Assembly (NCBI GenBank): GCA_022701365.1
Contig: JAKUHH010000053.1
Span: 187,208-251,207, forward strand
Direction: 5' to 3'
Source of the DNA: Mycocentrospora acerina
Lineage: Eukaryota; Ascomycota; Dothideomycetes; Pleosporales
DNA length: 64,000 bases
The notes below the pieces were generated by a model, which saw only the letters and a program-made list of their open reading frames with translations, searched no databases and was not told the DNA's origin. A program made the position numbers and the translations under genes. Below are positions 46,826 to 58,440 of the stretch, in pieces; position 1 is the first letter of the stretch, and every line of letters starts with the position of its first letter.

Positions 46826-46935
46826 AGGCTTCTAGGGCTCTAGAAAAGAGAGCTTAGCCTAAGAGGGAAAACAGCGCCTTATAGACTAACGTCTGCATAG
46901 GCATTGTTGTATTTAATCTAGCTAGTTATATAGAT
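46826..46935 (-). repeat. Left arm of a 3.1-kb-spaced inverted repeat
   Basis: The reverse complement matches 49822-49935 over about 110 bp, including GGCGCTGTTTTCC and CTCTCTTTTCTAGAGCCCTA. Both arms flank the LINE fragment and the dehydrogenase gene. Confidence 0.65.
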
Positions 46936-47479
46936 TAATACAACACAAATAAAGAAAAAAAAAAAAAACTAATGTTAAATAAAATACTTATTTTACATAG
47001 AAACTAGTAAAAAGAGCTAAAGTAATTGTATGTATTAAAATATTAATAAATAGCATAATAGTAAAAGGCTAATTTAAGAATTAGAAAAGCACGCTAGTAA
47101 TTATTATTTTAAACTAAGCCTTCTCCACCTTTACCTTTAGCAAGAGACAGGTATCTAGTCCTGATTTCTGTTTTCTGCTGCTAATTTAAGTATATTAGAG
47201 GATGTCTTTCTTTCTTATAATTAGCTAAACCTTAAAACATCTTTTTTTTTAATGCTACACGTAGATAATTTACCAGTTAAATGACGCTAGAAGACTTAAG
47301 TTAAGAGTAGTTATTGTAATTTGCATTAAGCAAAATAGTAAATTTTACATATTACTAGTAATATTAGTTATAGCCTATAGCAAATTAAATTTAGAAGAGT
47401 AAAACAAAACATATAGTTTGTTATAAGTAAGTTTTTTAGATTATAACAAAATATAGTTTATCTGCACCTTAGACCTTTT
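46936..47479. other. AT-rich sequence without gene
   Basis: It includes a 12-13 base run of A at about 46960. No coding frame, repeat end or RNA gene was recognised. Confidence 0.4.
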
Positions 47480-48350
47480 TTGCGTATCTAGTAAAATATC
47501 GTTGCACACCTCTTTTCCTTACTGAGTTGTACCGGTAGTTTCTTTCCTCGCTCTCTGCGAACCTCGATCGTGAGAGTACAGATGTCTCTGTTGTGTTCCT
47601 TAAATTTCCACGACTTGTGGTCTAGCCTTTTGTTGACGAAGAAGCAGACCCTGGCGGGCGCTGCCTCCTCTGATGGGAAGCAAAGTTGAAAAACGTCCTT
47701 TGCTGGGTGATGGGTGGTGGCCATAAGGGAGGAATTGGATAGCCAAGTTATTATATTCGTGAACCATTGGGTCCAACAGCATGGTTGCTATGACCATGTC
47801 CCTTGACTTGCATATGTTTTACTGTAGTATGCTTAACGTGTTGTGTCTGTTCATGCGTCGTTATCCGAATAGATATGCATGTGACAGCTATGTTGCATAC
47901 AGCATGCGTTGCCTCCGCTGGCCTCTAAGGCTCTTGTGCTGGGTATGATGTGTCTTTGCGGCCTTTGACTGCCGCGTCCCTGCGTCAGCTGATTCTCCTG
48001 GTTTGGAGGGTCGATGATGGTTTCGGTTTTAGTCCTCGTCCGGTTTGCGACTGCTTCTTGGTGACTTGTATCGCTTGTGCAGACGTAGCGGCATGACTGG
48101 GTTTGCTCGTTTGGGTAGTTGCTGGTGGTATCTCTAATTAGGCGTTCTGTCCCGCTATATCCGCAACATGGTGGTACCGTGGCCGCATCTCGTACGCTGT
48201 CCTCGCTTTGGCTATCTCGTCCTTCCTGGTTGAGCAGTAGCGGTTCCTTTCGCTGACTTGACAGCTTTTTACTGTCTGCGGCTTGATCTCGCAGGATTTT
48301 TTGTTTGTAAGTGGCTGGAGCGGGGTTTCTTTTGGTTTACGCAACCTTGA
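47480..48350 (-). mobile_element. Fragment of a non-LTR retrotransposon (Tad1-like LINE), endonuclease part
   Basis: On the minus strand about 47830-47490 reads ATMLLDPMVHEYNNLAIQ, then in a shifted frame MATTHHPAKDVFQLCFPSEE, RVCFFVNKRLDHKSWKFKEH and RDICTLTIEV. These correspond to the start of the endonuclease/exonuclease/phosphatase domain of ORF2 in fungal Tad1-type LINEs. Further upstream on the same strand (about 48300-47900) is a polar Gln/Thr/Pro-rich segment typical of the linker before that domain. No reverse transcriptase follows below 47480, so this is a truncated piece. It is less RIP-affected than its surroundings. Confidence 0.6.
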
Positions 48351-48438
48351 TTGGTGGTAGTTACCCCACTTGCCTTTCTCACGTTCTATCGTCGAACTTC
48401 TAAAGTGAAACTCCTATTCCTCCTGCAGCATATCCGTC

Positions 48439-49347
48439 ATGGCTGATCGAAAGGCACTTTCTGGCGGGGACTTTACCGTCCGGCGACACTCCACGACATA
48501 CGACTACATTTCCCCCTTGAAGCTGGACCTCGCCAAAAAGCATGTTCTAATTACAGGTGCAGCTTGGGAAGACGGAGTCGGATATGCTGCAGCTATGGCT
48601 TTTGCGCGTGCAGGAGCGACCAATATTGCGGTCGCTGACCTACACAGCGTATCCGATCAGTTGGTCACGAAGTTGAAGTTAGCTGCAACACAAGCTGGAC
48701 GTCCCGAGCCAAGAGTAGTGAGCTGCACGGTTGACATTGCAAGGCACGACAGCGTTCAAGCGATGCATGACACCATAGCACGGGCCTTTGATGGACGTCT
48801 TGATGTTGTTGTAAACAATGCAGCTCACATGGAACCGTACCAGGCATTACTTGATTCAGATCCAGAGGTGTATTGGCGGACATATGAAGTCAATGTTCAC
48901 GGACTTTTCAACATGGCGCTCGCATTCCTCCCCTTACAGCTCTCAACTCGTACTATTCACAACGGTCTGTGCACGATGATCAATGTCGCATCTTCAGGTG
49001 CGTTGACTGCACGTCCTGGGAGCGGGAGCTATCGAAGCTCAAAGCTTGCGATTTTGAGGTGGACCGAAACCTTGCAACTGGAATATGGTGACCAAGGGCT
49101 TCTAACCTATTGCGTGAATCCAGGTGCAATCAAAACAAAGATCACGGAAACTGCGCCTGAGGAAGTGCGAAACAAGTTCCCTGACCGTCCGGAAATAGCT
49201 GGCGATACGATTGCATGGTTAGCTGCTGAGCGCAGGGAGTGGCTGGCTGGAAGATATGTGAGCTGTCCATGGGATATGGAAGAGCTTTTGAGAAAGAAGG
49301 ATGAAATCGTTGAGAAAGATTTACTTAAGATGAGAATGGCATTTTAA
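48439..49347 (+). CDS. Short-chain dehydrogenase/reductase (SDR), classical type
   Basis: This is an intact intronless frame of 302 codons from ATG 48439. The Rossmann fold starts at about residue 35: VLITGAAWEDGVGYAAAMAF supplies the glycine-rich TGxxxxxG cofactor loop, ADLHS the second beta-strand end, DVVVNNAA the structural NNA motif (~residue 127), INVASSG the catalytic serine region, and SYRSSKLA the catalytic YxxxK (~residues 195-199). NPGAIKT follows. It should use NAD(H) or NADP(H) to oxidise or reduce an alcohol or carbonyl; the substrate is unknown. There is no signal peptide. The gene is an island in RIP-degraded DNA, 90 bp downstream of a LINE fragment and inside an inverted repeat pair, with codons free of the TAA/TAG damage seen around it. 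Confidence 0.93.
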   Translation: MADRKALSGGDFTVRRHSTTYDYISPLKLDLAKKHVLITGAAWEDGVGYAAAMAFARAGATNIAVADLHSVSDQLVTKLKLAATQAGRPEPRVVSCTVDIARHDSVQAMHDTIARAFDGRLDVVVNNAAHMEPYQALLDSDPEVYWRTYEVNVHGLFNMALAFLPLQLSTRTIHNGLCTMINVASSGALTARPGSGSYRSSKLAILRWTETLQLEYGDQGLLTYCVNPGAIKTKITETAPEEVRNKFPDRPEIAGDTIAWLAAERREWLAGRYVSCPWDMEELLRKKDEIVEKDLLKMRMAF

Positions 49348-49625
49348 GAGAAATTTCATTTACAAAAGGCAAGCTTATTAAAGTGTTTAGTATTTTAATT
49401 AGCTAAGAAACCCTACCTACCTAATATGAGGCTAGATGTTAGGCCTAACATTTGTTTAGATAGGCTTCTTGTTCGGGAGTTGACCTTTAAAAGAGGAAAT
49501 TCTAACCCTAAATATATGGTTTATTAATACCTTAATATTTTAAAAATTATTAGTTAGCTACAATTTTTTTAATACAAGTCTTATATATGATTATTAGTGC
49601 TATTAGCTACTAGATTTACAGCAGG
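49348..49625. other. AT-rich 3' flank of the dehydrogenase gene
   Basis: No coding potential; the composition drops abruptly to AT-rich shortly after the stop codon. Confidence 0.4.
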
Positions 49626-49765
49626 TGTCAGCCTACGCTTGAGAGCGCACGTGTGCTCGCACGTGAGCACTCAACTCCTATATAGTCTGTGAAGCTACAA
49701 AAAGGCCAACCTTCTTGCTGCTAAGGCTAGAAGGTATATATAGTAATATATGTTGCAGGCTGACA
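49626..49765. repeat. LTR-like 140-bp element with TGTCAGCCT/AGGCTGACA ends
   Basis: It begins TGTCAGCCTACG and ends GCAGGCTGACA, a 9-bp perfect inverted terminus of the TG...CA kind found on LTRs. It includes TATATA-like text and a CACGTG palindrome pair (about 49650-49670). No target duplication is evident (GCAGG left, TAGTC right), so it may be an old solo LTR or a miniature element. Confidence 0.4.
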
Positions 49766-49821
49766 TAGTCTCTAAGTCATATACTCCTTTTTTTATCTTC
49801 ATTTATATGATATTAATTTAT

Positions 49822-49935
49822 CTAACTAGCTAGACTATATACAAGAATGCTTATGCAGACGTCAGTCTTGAAGGCGCTGTTTTCCTTCCTACGCTAAGCT
49901 CTCTTTTCTAGAGCCCTAGAAACCTAACTAATATA
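49822..49935 (+). repeat. Right arm of the inverted repeat pair
   Basis: Inverted partner of 46826-46935 (about 110 bp, with GCAGACGTCAGTCTTGAAGG in this arm). It is immediately followed by the diverged direct repeat at 49938-50060. Confidence 0.65.
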
Positions 49936-49937
49936 AG

Positions 49938-50060
49938 GCTACAGATTATGCCTAATCTGCTATACTTTAGGTTTAGCATTAAAGTTATACTAACTTAAAT
50001 AAGTAATTTATTAGCATAGTCTTTAGGTATAAATTGTTAGTAATGCTATAATATTTTACT
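49938..50060. repeat. Diverged direct repeat of 45838-45960
   Basis: It shares TAAGTAATTTATTAGC-like text and the general order of 45838-45960, with about 70% similarity by eye. Confidence 0.45.
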
Positions 50061-50209
50061 ATAAGTTTTAGTATAAAGTATTTTTTTAAAAATAAAATTA
50101 GCTTTATTTTAAGAGTATATGTAGTTATATATATTATAGCATAAATAGTATACTATCTACCTAAACTGTACTAATAGCTTAGGGTTAGGTTGCTACTAAG
50201 GGCAAAAAC

Positions 50210-50630
50210 AGAAATTGCCTTTAAGAGTAAAAACTATACTTGCTATTAGAGGTAAAAACTAAACTTACCTTTAATAGCAAAAACTAAGCTTACCTCTAGA
50301 GGCAAAAAATAAAAGCTGCTTTTAAAAGTAAAAATAGAACTTGCCTTTAAAGGCAAGGAACAGAAGCTATGATAAGGGCAAGGAACAGAAGCTGTCCTAG
50401 GGGCAAGGAACAGAAGCTGTCCTAGGGGCAAGGAACAGAAGCTGCCCCTAGGGGCAAGGAACAGAAGCTGCCCCTAGGGGCAAGGAACAGAAGCTGCCCT
50501 AGGGGCAAGGAGCAGAAGCTGTCCTAGGGGCAAGGAACAGAAGCTGTCTTAGGGGCAAGGAATAGAAGCTACCCCTAGGGGCAAGGAACAGAAGCTGCCC
50601 CTAAAGGCAAGGAATAGAAGCTAGGTATCT
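50210..50630. repeat. Minisatellite, 25-27-bp unit, 11 clear copies plus degenerate leader
   Basis: From about 50352 to 50625 the unit GGCAAGGAACAGAAGCTG followed by TCCTAGG or CCCCTAGGG occurs 11 times with spacing 25-27 bp. Before it, 50210-50350 holds more degenerate versions (GGCAAAAACAGAAATTGCC, AGGTAAAAACTAAACTTACC) in which G and C have become A and T, as if RIP had eroded one end of the array. The minus-strand frame at 50246-50431 is a by-product. Confidence 0.8.
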
Positions 50631-50639
50631 CTAGCAAGG

Positions 50640-53600
50640 AGAGCTAGCAGGGGCTAACAAGTCTAGGCATTACTTGCCCTTAGGAGTAAGATGTCTGTGC
50701 TAGGATTTGCAAACTCTTAACTTGCTTATAACTTATTTAGCAACCTTTAGCTTCTCTATAATAAACTTGCATCTTTAAAAACACTGGTCTTTGTAAACCT
50801 TTATCTTAAATAAAATTAAGACTGCAATAAAGCGCAAAAGTGCAGACATTGTAATTAAAACTAGGAAAAGGCAATGTGCAGCTGTAAAGGAAATTAGAGA
50901 AGCAGACTCTATCTACAGTTAAGCTGCGCTGTACTTACTTATAACAGCTAGATTTCTAATTAATGCGCTTACCTCTAAATAGGGTATTAGTATAAACAGA
51001 CCTATTAACTAAGCTTATAAGTGTTGCCTCTGCTAGATCTTTAATAAGGCAGGCGTTCTTTAGCAAGACAGAAGCTATTAGTTGCAGGTTGCTTGTTCTA
51101 AGACGCAGGTGCAGCAGATGCTAGACTACCTAAAAGAGGAGGGCTAGGCTTAGACTGCTGCTGCTGCAGCTAAGGGTGCTAAGGAGGGAGATGCAAAGTA
51201 GCTGTTGTTTAAAGGTTAAGTAAGTGTAAGTAGAGCAAAGGCAGAGCTTATTACAGGCTACTATTAAGTTAAAGCATTTAAGGAGTATCTAGAACTTTGT
51301 TAGTTGCTAAAGGAGGAGTGTTAGTAGGTTTGCAGTATCTACAATAAAGGTTTCAGCCCCTTGCACGTGCTAGCCTAGGCAATAAGCTAACCTAAAAGAC
51401 AGACACGCTTCTGCCTTATTTGCGCATCTAGCTTTGTGCTAATTAAGAAGATATTATACTTCTAGATAACTATAGTTAGATATAGATAGAGCTAGCAACT
51501 CTATTATCTAACAATAGCTAGCTATTTTAAGGTTTAAATAGGTTAGTTAAGCAAGAGATGCTAGAGCACCTTAGGCTTAGCAGTTAAGTAAAGTTCCTAG
51601 TTAGACAGCTAGCTATGCTGTAGAAAAATATTAGCTAGAAACTAATAATTACTTAATAGTGCTACACTTTATTTAGGCAGGCAACTTTTAATATTTCTAT
51701 ATTTAAGTAGATAGCAAGCTGCAGGATAGATAATGTAAGTGTAATCTTTATCTAAAACTGCTCTGCACATTTAAGCTAAGTAACACTCTAGTATTAGTTT
51801 TCTGCATTAAATAAGGTAATAGAAATTGCCTTAGAATTGCAGGGCTAGCATAGAGTAGACCTTTAATTAGCTAATTAGAATAAGCTAGCTAGCTTGCTAT
51901 AAGTGCAAAGTGTGCACAATGTGCAGGAGTTATTCTACCCTAGCCTTAAGCCTAATGTAGAACCTCCCTTAGGTATACAATAATAAGACTTCTTCCTAAA
52001 CCTAAGCAATAATATATACTTTAGCATGTATTAATTAGTGCTCTTAGAGCTAGCACGCTAGTTTGTTAATATCTAGGCGCTTTTAAAGACTACAAAGCAG
52101 GAAGGAAAGCTAATAAGCATTATAATGTCTTATATTAGTTAGTAGTTAAATAAGCAACCTAAAAAGGTCTTAGACTGTAATAATAACAAACCTGCACTGC
52201 AGAAGGACCTAGTTCCTGCGCTGCAAGCAAAGTATAGCAACAAGGCTAATAATAAGTCTTAAATCCTTTAGCAGGAGGTCCTTAATTATGTATGTAAGAA
52301 TGCAAAAGACTTTACAAGCACTATATTAGAGCACTATCTCTATTAGTATCTAGGCAAAGACAGCAACGCCTACAGCGCACAATTTAAGCACAAGGTGTAG
52401 AGAAATGTGCTGTCTATTGTTACTAGCTTTGCAAGGCTAACTCTATAACATAAGTATATTACTAGCCTTGTTTTATAAGAGACTTGCAAGATTAGTCTGC
52501 CTATAATTGCATAAGCTGCGCGTGATCTTATCTGTTAAATCCTAGAAGTTATAAACAATCTAGCACTTTAGTCTACAATAGCAGCTTAACAGCTACTTAA
52601 GATAATACAGCTAGTAATTGCTTAATAGATCTCTAAGCAACAAATAGACGTGTTAGAATCTTATAATAAAGACAGACAACTATCTGCTCTCTACTTAGCA
52701 GATACGCAGTGTATAGAGAGTAAGCTGCTCTCTTAAGCATTGCAAAGACACACTTTAGTTTAAGAGCAGGCATTAGCAGCAGCGCAGAAGCGTACGCTCC
52801 TCCTCTAGGTTTTAGAAAGATTAGACACGCACAGATCTGTTAGGGAGTTAACTGCTGCCTAATTACTAAAGCATAGATTAGCTGTAGCATTAGACATAAA
52901 GGTATTAGACGCAAGGGTATTAGAGATAGAGGACTAAGAGCTAATTAACTCTACTTTAACTAAGTTAAATAATCTTTAAAGACAATGTTGTTATAAGAGT
53001 GTAACTAGCTAGTAAAGAGCACAAGTGTAACAGGCTTCTCTAGCTGCAGACTCTTATTAGCCTAGAGATTTATTAATCTCCTTTTCTTCTTATGCTACTG
53101 CTAGCTTAGGGCATTAGAGACAATTAGTATTAGTAAGACGCAGGAAATAGCAACTGTAAGTAGACTTAAAATCTGCTGTAGAAGCTTTAGCGTTAATGCC
53201 TAGCACCTAGTTAAAACTGTTATAGTTAGTTAATGCTAGTAAATATTAAGAATAAGCTTTATATAATATATTAGTATTCCTAATATTACTTTCTGCTATA
53301 ACTTGCCCTTAGGGGCAAGCAGATATAATAAGATCTTACTGCTATTTCTTGTAGGTAACTGCTTTGCCTCTTTTTGCTAAGAAACAAATTATCTCTACAG
53401 ATTCTATAATAGAGTTTAATGCATTTAACAATAAACTCCTAAATATTAGTCTACTTTAAGATATTAACTTATAGCTAAGTTTACTGCCTGCTACTACTGC
53501 AACATAACTAGGAAACAAGAAATAGAGCAATAATAGCCTTAATAACAGTTCTAAAGACAATAATAGACTCTACAGTAATGCGTTGCTAGACAGACTTTAA

Positions 53601-56600
53601 GAAAACTGTAGCAAGGAGAGCTTTAGCAATAAAGAACACACAGTTGTAGCAGCAGATTAGTACTCTTAAAAGATTAACTACTCTAAAGGAGATTACAGAT
53701 TTAAAGGTATGTTAAAATGCTATTAACTGTGTTTATTTACAAAAAAATACAGTAACTAATATAAAAGTAGTGCAAGACTTTATTGCAGCTGCTAAGAACA
53801 CATCCTTTAATAGCAGCTAGGCTATTAAAATGCTTTAGAGGCAATACATAATTAACTATAAAAGCAGGAAGGCTAGATCCTAAGCTGCTACGCTAGAGGA
53901 TAAGTACATACTGTTGTTTTTCCTTAACCTTCTTATTATTATTAGGCAGCTGCTTAGGCTAATTATAAAACTATTAAGCTGCTTCTTTAATAACATAATA
54001 ATTAGCTTTAAGAACTAGCAGGCCTTATACAGTAACAAGCATGTTTACAGACTGTTATTTAACTTAGAGCACTGCACCTTCTAGCTAGCAACAGCTGCAA
54101 CGCAGGAGTCCTAGTTTATTGTAATGCACCCTGTTGCTAATCTACCTAAAGAGCTTCTGTTAAGGAGTAAATATTAAAAACACTGCAAGAATTTATCCTA
54201 ATGTAGCGCCCTACAGCTCTACTACGCCTAGTTCCTTGCATTGTACATTAAGCAGATCTTCCTTGTTAGCAAGCTGTTAAGGGAGGGCGTAGAGCTGTCT
54301 TAGAGATTAGGCAGCCTACACATGCAAAAAATTACTATTAACAAATAGACAACGTTTTAAGAGGTGTTTATAGTAGGGTAGCTAAAGCATGTAAGACAAA
54401 GCATATAGGATGCGTTTTAGACAGAGAACTAACTAGCGTTCTATGCGTATAACTACAAGGCAAACATTAAGATAGACGTAGCTAATTAGCTGCAGGCTGT
54501 GCCTAAGGAAACCTAACTCTAGCCTTTTAAAGAAGCATCTAACTCTAAGGAAGAAGCTGTTAAGATAGGAGGTAGTGCAGAGTATAATAAGCTATCCTAT
54601 AGCAGTACACTAGAAGCTAGCGCAATTGCCTAAGCTAGCTATAACTACTAGAACCTGTTTGTAAGTAGACTGCACTAGCTTTAAATAGAGCTTAAGGACA
54701 AGTACATTCTTAATAGCATTAAGACAGTCTCTTATGCTCTAGCAGTAGATATTAACTGTCTAGACAGACATTCCCTAGATTAAGACAACAAGCTAGCGCG
54801 CTGTCTTCTTGCTAACTGCAACATAGTTCTAAGAGAGTACTAAGGACTGTAAGACTTTACTTTTTACTTTCTTGCATTTTACTTAGTATATAGCAATTTT
54901 TTGTCTCTACAGCCTCTAGTGTTCTTAATAGATAACCTTTTTGCAGTTATGTAGGAGAACATAAGCTTCTAGCATAACAAAGCAGGCGTGTTAAGCTATA
55001 GATATTTCTAGGGATACTTAAATATTAAGAGAAGTATTTAGCATAAGCCTAACAACTTGCTTGCTACTAAGGGAGTTGCAACTGCTGCTCTAGCACTGCT
55101 TAATTGCAACAGCAACCTACCTGCTTATGTAGCTGCTAAGCAGGATTGTCTACTGCAGCATCTGCAAAGATAATTAACTCCTAACAACTTAGAGTCTTCT
55201 TAACTATTTGTTTGTAAAGGACAGCAGATTAAAAGGGCTATACTTAAAGAAGAGTATGCATTTAAGATAGAGCAAGTGCTCTCTGTACAGGTTTTAGAGC
55301 TAATTAATAGCAGCTAGAGTTTCTCTACTGTGCTTAGACCTATCTTCTAGCTAATGCGTCTCTTCCTTAAAGAACTGCAATGCTACACACATTTCTTCTA
55401 GTCCTTCTGCCTGTTAGTGTTTCTAGGTGTTTTAGCGTCCTTTGCAGCTATGTTTGCGCAGGCAATTAAAAGTATCTATACATGCTTTAAGGCTGCTAGC
55501 TCTAAAAGATTGCGTGTTGCATTAGCAGAAGGGGTATCTGCACTTAATTGCCTTAGCAGCTACTGCTTTACTAGGTTCTCTAGATCCTTAATAGGCTTAG
55601 TGCTCTCGCTGCTAGGAATAATTAAAGGCATTAAACAGGGTAGGTAGCTGTTTATTAACCCTTGCATGCTAGACCTACAAGGCGCTAGCAACCTTTGCTT
55701 AGCACAATAGCCTTAACACAAAAATAGACAGCTAATCATAATGCACATAGCATCTATCACTTTCTACTACAGGCTGAAGATTGCAGCTAGCTGTTACAGT
55801 AAAGTATAGTTTAACAAGCTTAGTAGGCTAGGGGTCTAAGGGCTAACAAGTGCAGCTAAGTTTCTTAAAGAAGTGCTAGAAAAAGTGTAGAAGCTGCAGA
55901 TAATTGCATTTGTTACGCACTAGTTCTATTATAAGTTAAGTAAGGGTAGTTAAGGCTACATAGCAAGCAACAGCTAAGGGATGTTGTAGTTATTAGAAGA
56001 TTAGCAAGAATAAGTAAATCTATAGGCACAGAGCAAAAACCCCTTCTCTTAGGAGTGCGTAAATTCTGCACTTTGTGTTTTGTTATTAAGCTACTAACAG
56101 GGCGTAGAGAGTACAGGTTAATCTTTCTAGTCTTCTTATTGTAAGAGACTGCCCTAAATTCTGCTGTGTTGTGCATTATGCAACGCAACTTTATACAAGA
56201 CTTATACAATAACTGCATGCAAAATAACTAGACAGCAGGTAGATTATTCTGCTTATAGAACGCAACTTAGTTCTCTATTCTCTGTGCTACTGTACAATAC
56301 ATAGAGATAAAAGTAATAAGTATAGATTACTAGGTTAGCGCGATTACTGTAGCTATGCTTGCATGTTAAATTAAGTGTATGCTAGGCTTATATTAGTTAA
56401 GACTTAGCTACTAAAGAGTTACTTAGCTAGTAGGCTTAGCTCTATCTGTGTTAGCAATAGCAGCAAGACCTAGCAGCCTTAAGCGTGCAGCAATTAAGGC
56501 AGAATACTAAGCTAAGCAATTGTTGCTAAAAAAAAGCGTAATTAACTTTAACTGCGTAATACCCTTTAACGCTATACTGCAGCTTGTAGAAGACAGATTT

Positions 56601-57340
56601 TAATAATAAGAGAGGGTATTTAAGAAGGGCAACTAGGGTATACTAGAGCACTATTAGACAGCGCAGCAATGTCTTGCAGAATGCTTAGGTAACCTAGTCT
56701 GTAATGTTATGCTTATGTTAGTGTTAACATTAGCATCCTTGTTAGTAACACCTACTATACTGCTAAGATCTTAAGAGTTTAGCGCAGGACTAAAAAAAGA
56801 CAGCTCTATATTTACTGCTAACTTAGTAATAAAAATGCTTTAGTTTTTCTAACTTAAGTGTTTTCTCTAGGATTTAGATTATAGTGTAGTACTTTAGGTA
56901 TCTAAGATAACAAAGAAGATTAGTAAGGATTCCTTAAAGAAATAATAATTTTAAAGAAAGCAGAGCAGCTAACAAGATACAACTTAATATAGAGCACAAG
57001 GGCGTAAGCAATTAATTGCTTTAAGAACTACGCTAGGTTAAGGTTATGCAGAGTAATTAAAATAGCCTATGTAACAGCAATGTAGTGCTTTAGAGCTAGG
57101 AGGAGCTTTTGCGTAGGCGTTAAGAGTTAATAAGCTTACGCAATAACGCAGTAGGGTTTATTAGATTTGTGTTCTACAGTTTTAATAATATATAGGTTAA
57201 AAGATGCAGTACAATTATAAAAGAAATTTAAATTTATTAAAAATAAAGAATTTAATGTAAAATAAAATAAATTAGAATAAAAAGTAAGAGAAAGGTAAAA
57301 ACGCATTATGTACAAATACAATGTCGCACGTTAATCCCTA
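50640..57340 (+). mobile_element. RIP-degraded large repeat with quasi-open plus-strand frames, unidentified
   Basis: About 6.7 kb is almost devoid of CA and TG outside short runs and is full of TAG/TAA. If these stops are read as CAG/CAA, long continuous frames appear on the plus strand (for example about 51380-52550 and 53900-55640), with plausible protein composition. The longest really open piece is 55417-55647 (hydrophobic, LGVLASFAAMFAQAIKSIYT, then SLIGLVLSLLGIIKGIKQG). I see no reverse transcriptase, DDE, helicase or integrase signature that I can defend. It may be one or two large mobile or subtelomeric genes killed by RIP. Element ends were not found. Confidence 0.5.
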
Positions 57341-57349
57341 ATCTATAGA

Positions 57350-58440
57350 AAATTGCTATTTGCAGTAGATTACTGCTATTTGTAACTAATAGTTGCTATT
57401 TGCAGTAGATTGTTACTATTTTTAGTAAATTGTTACTATTTTTAGTAGGTTGCTGCTAATTGCTTTAAGGATTTTTGTTTGCTGGAGATTGCTGCTATTT
57501 ACAGTAGATTGCCGCTATTTACTGTAAATTGTTGCTATTTACAGTAGATTGTTGCTATTTACAGTAGGTTGCTGCTAATCGTTTTAAGAATTGTTGTTTG
57601 CTAGAGATTGTTGCTATTTGCAGTAGATTGCTGCCATTTGCAGTAGATTGTTACCATTTTCAGTAGGTTGCTGCTAATTGTTTTAAGAATTGTTGTTTGC
57701 TGGAGATTGCCGCTATTTACAGTAGATTGTTGCTATTTTTAGTAGGTTGCTGCTAATTGTTTCAAGAATTTTTGTTTGCTGGAGATTGCCGCTATTTACA
57801 GTAGATTGCCGCTATTTACAGTAAATTGTTGCTATTTACAGTAGATTGTTGCTATTTGCAGTAGGTTGCTGCTAATTGTTTTAAGAATTGTTGTTCGCTA
57901 GAGATTGTTGCCATTTGCAGTAGATTGCTGCTATTTGCAGTAGATTGTTACTATTTTCAGTAGGTTGCTGCTAATTGTTTTAAGAATTGTTATTTGCTGG
58001 AGATTGCTGCTATTTACAGTAGATTGTTGCTATTTTTAGTAGGTTGCTGCCAATCGTTTTAAGAATTTTTGTTTGCTGGAGATTGCCGCTATTTACAGTA
58101 GATTGCCGCTATTTACAGTAAATTGTTGCTATTTACAGTAGATTGTTGCTATTTGCAGTAGGTTGCTGCTAATTGTTTTAAGAATTGTTGTTCGCTAGAG
58201 ATTGTTGCCATTTGCAGTAGATTGTTACCATTTGCAGTAGGTTGCTGCTAATTGTTTTGAGAATTGTTGTTTGCTAGAGATTGCCGCTATTTACAGTAGA
58301 TTGCTGCTATTTACAGTAAATTGTTGCTATTTTTAGTAGGTTGCTGCCAATCGCTTTAAGAATTTTTGTTTGCTAGAGATTGCTGCTATTTGCAGCAGAA
58401 CACCGCTATTTATAGCATATTACTGCTATTTATAGCAGAA
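57350..58440. repeat. Satellite array with 20-bp monomers in a 297-bp higher-order unit
   Basis: The 20-bp monomer GATTGCTGCTATTTGCAGTA (variants TTACAGTA, TTTTAGTA) is repeated two to four times, then a 39-bp spacer (with TAATTGTTTTAAGAATTGTT) follows. Starts of GGTTGCTGC lie at 57448, 57567, 57666, 57745, 57864, 57963, 58042, 58161, 58240 and 58339. The spacings are 119, 99, 79, 119, 99, 79, 119, 79 and 99, each equal to 39 plus a multiple of 20, and every third start is exactly 297 bp apart. Confidence 0.9.
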
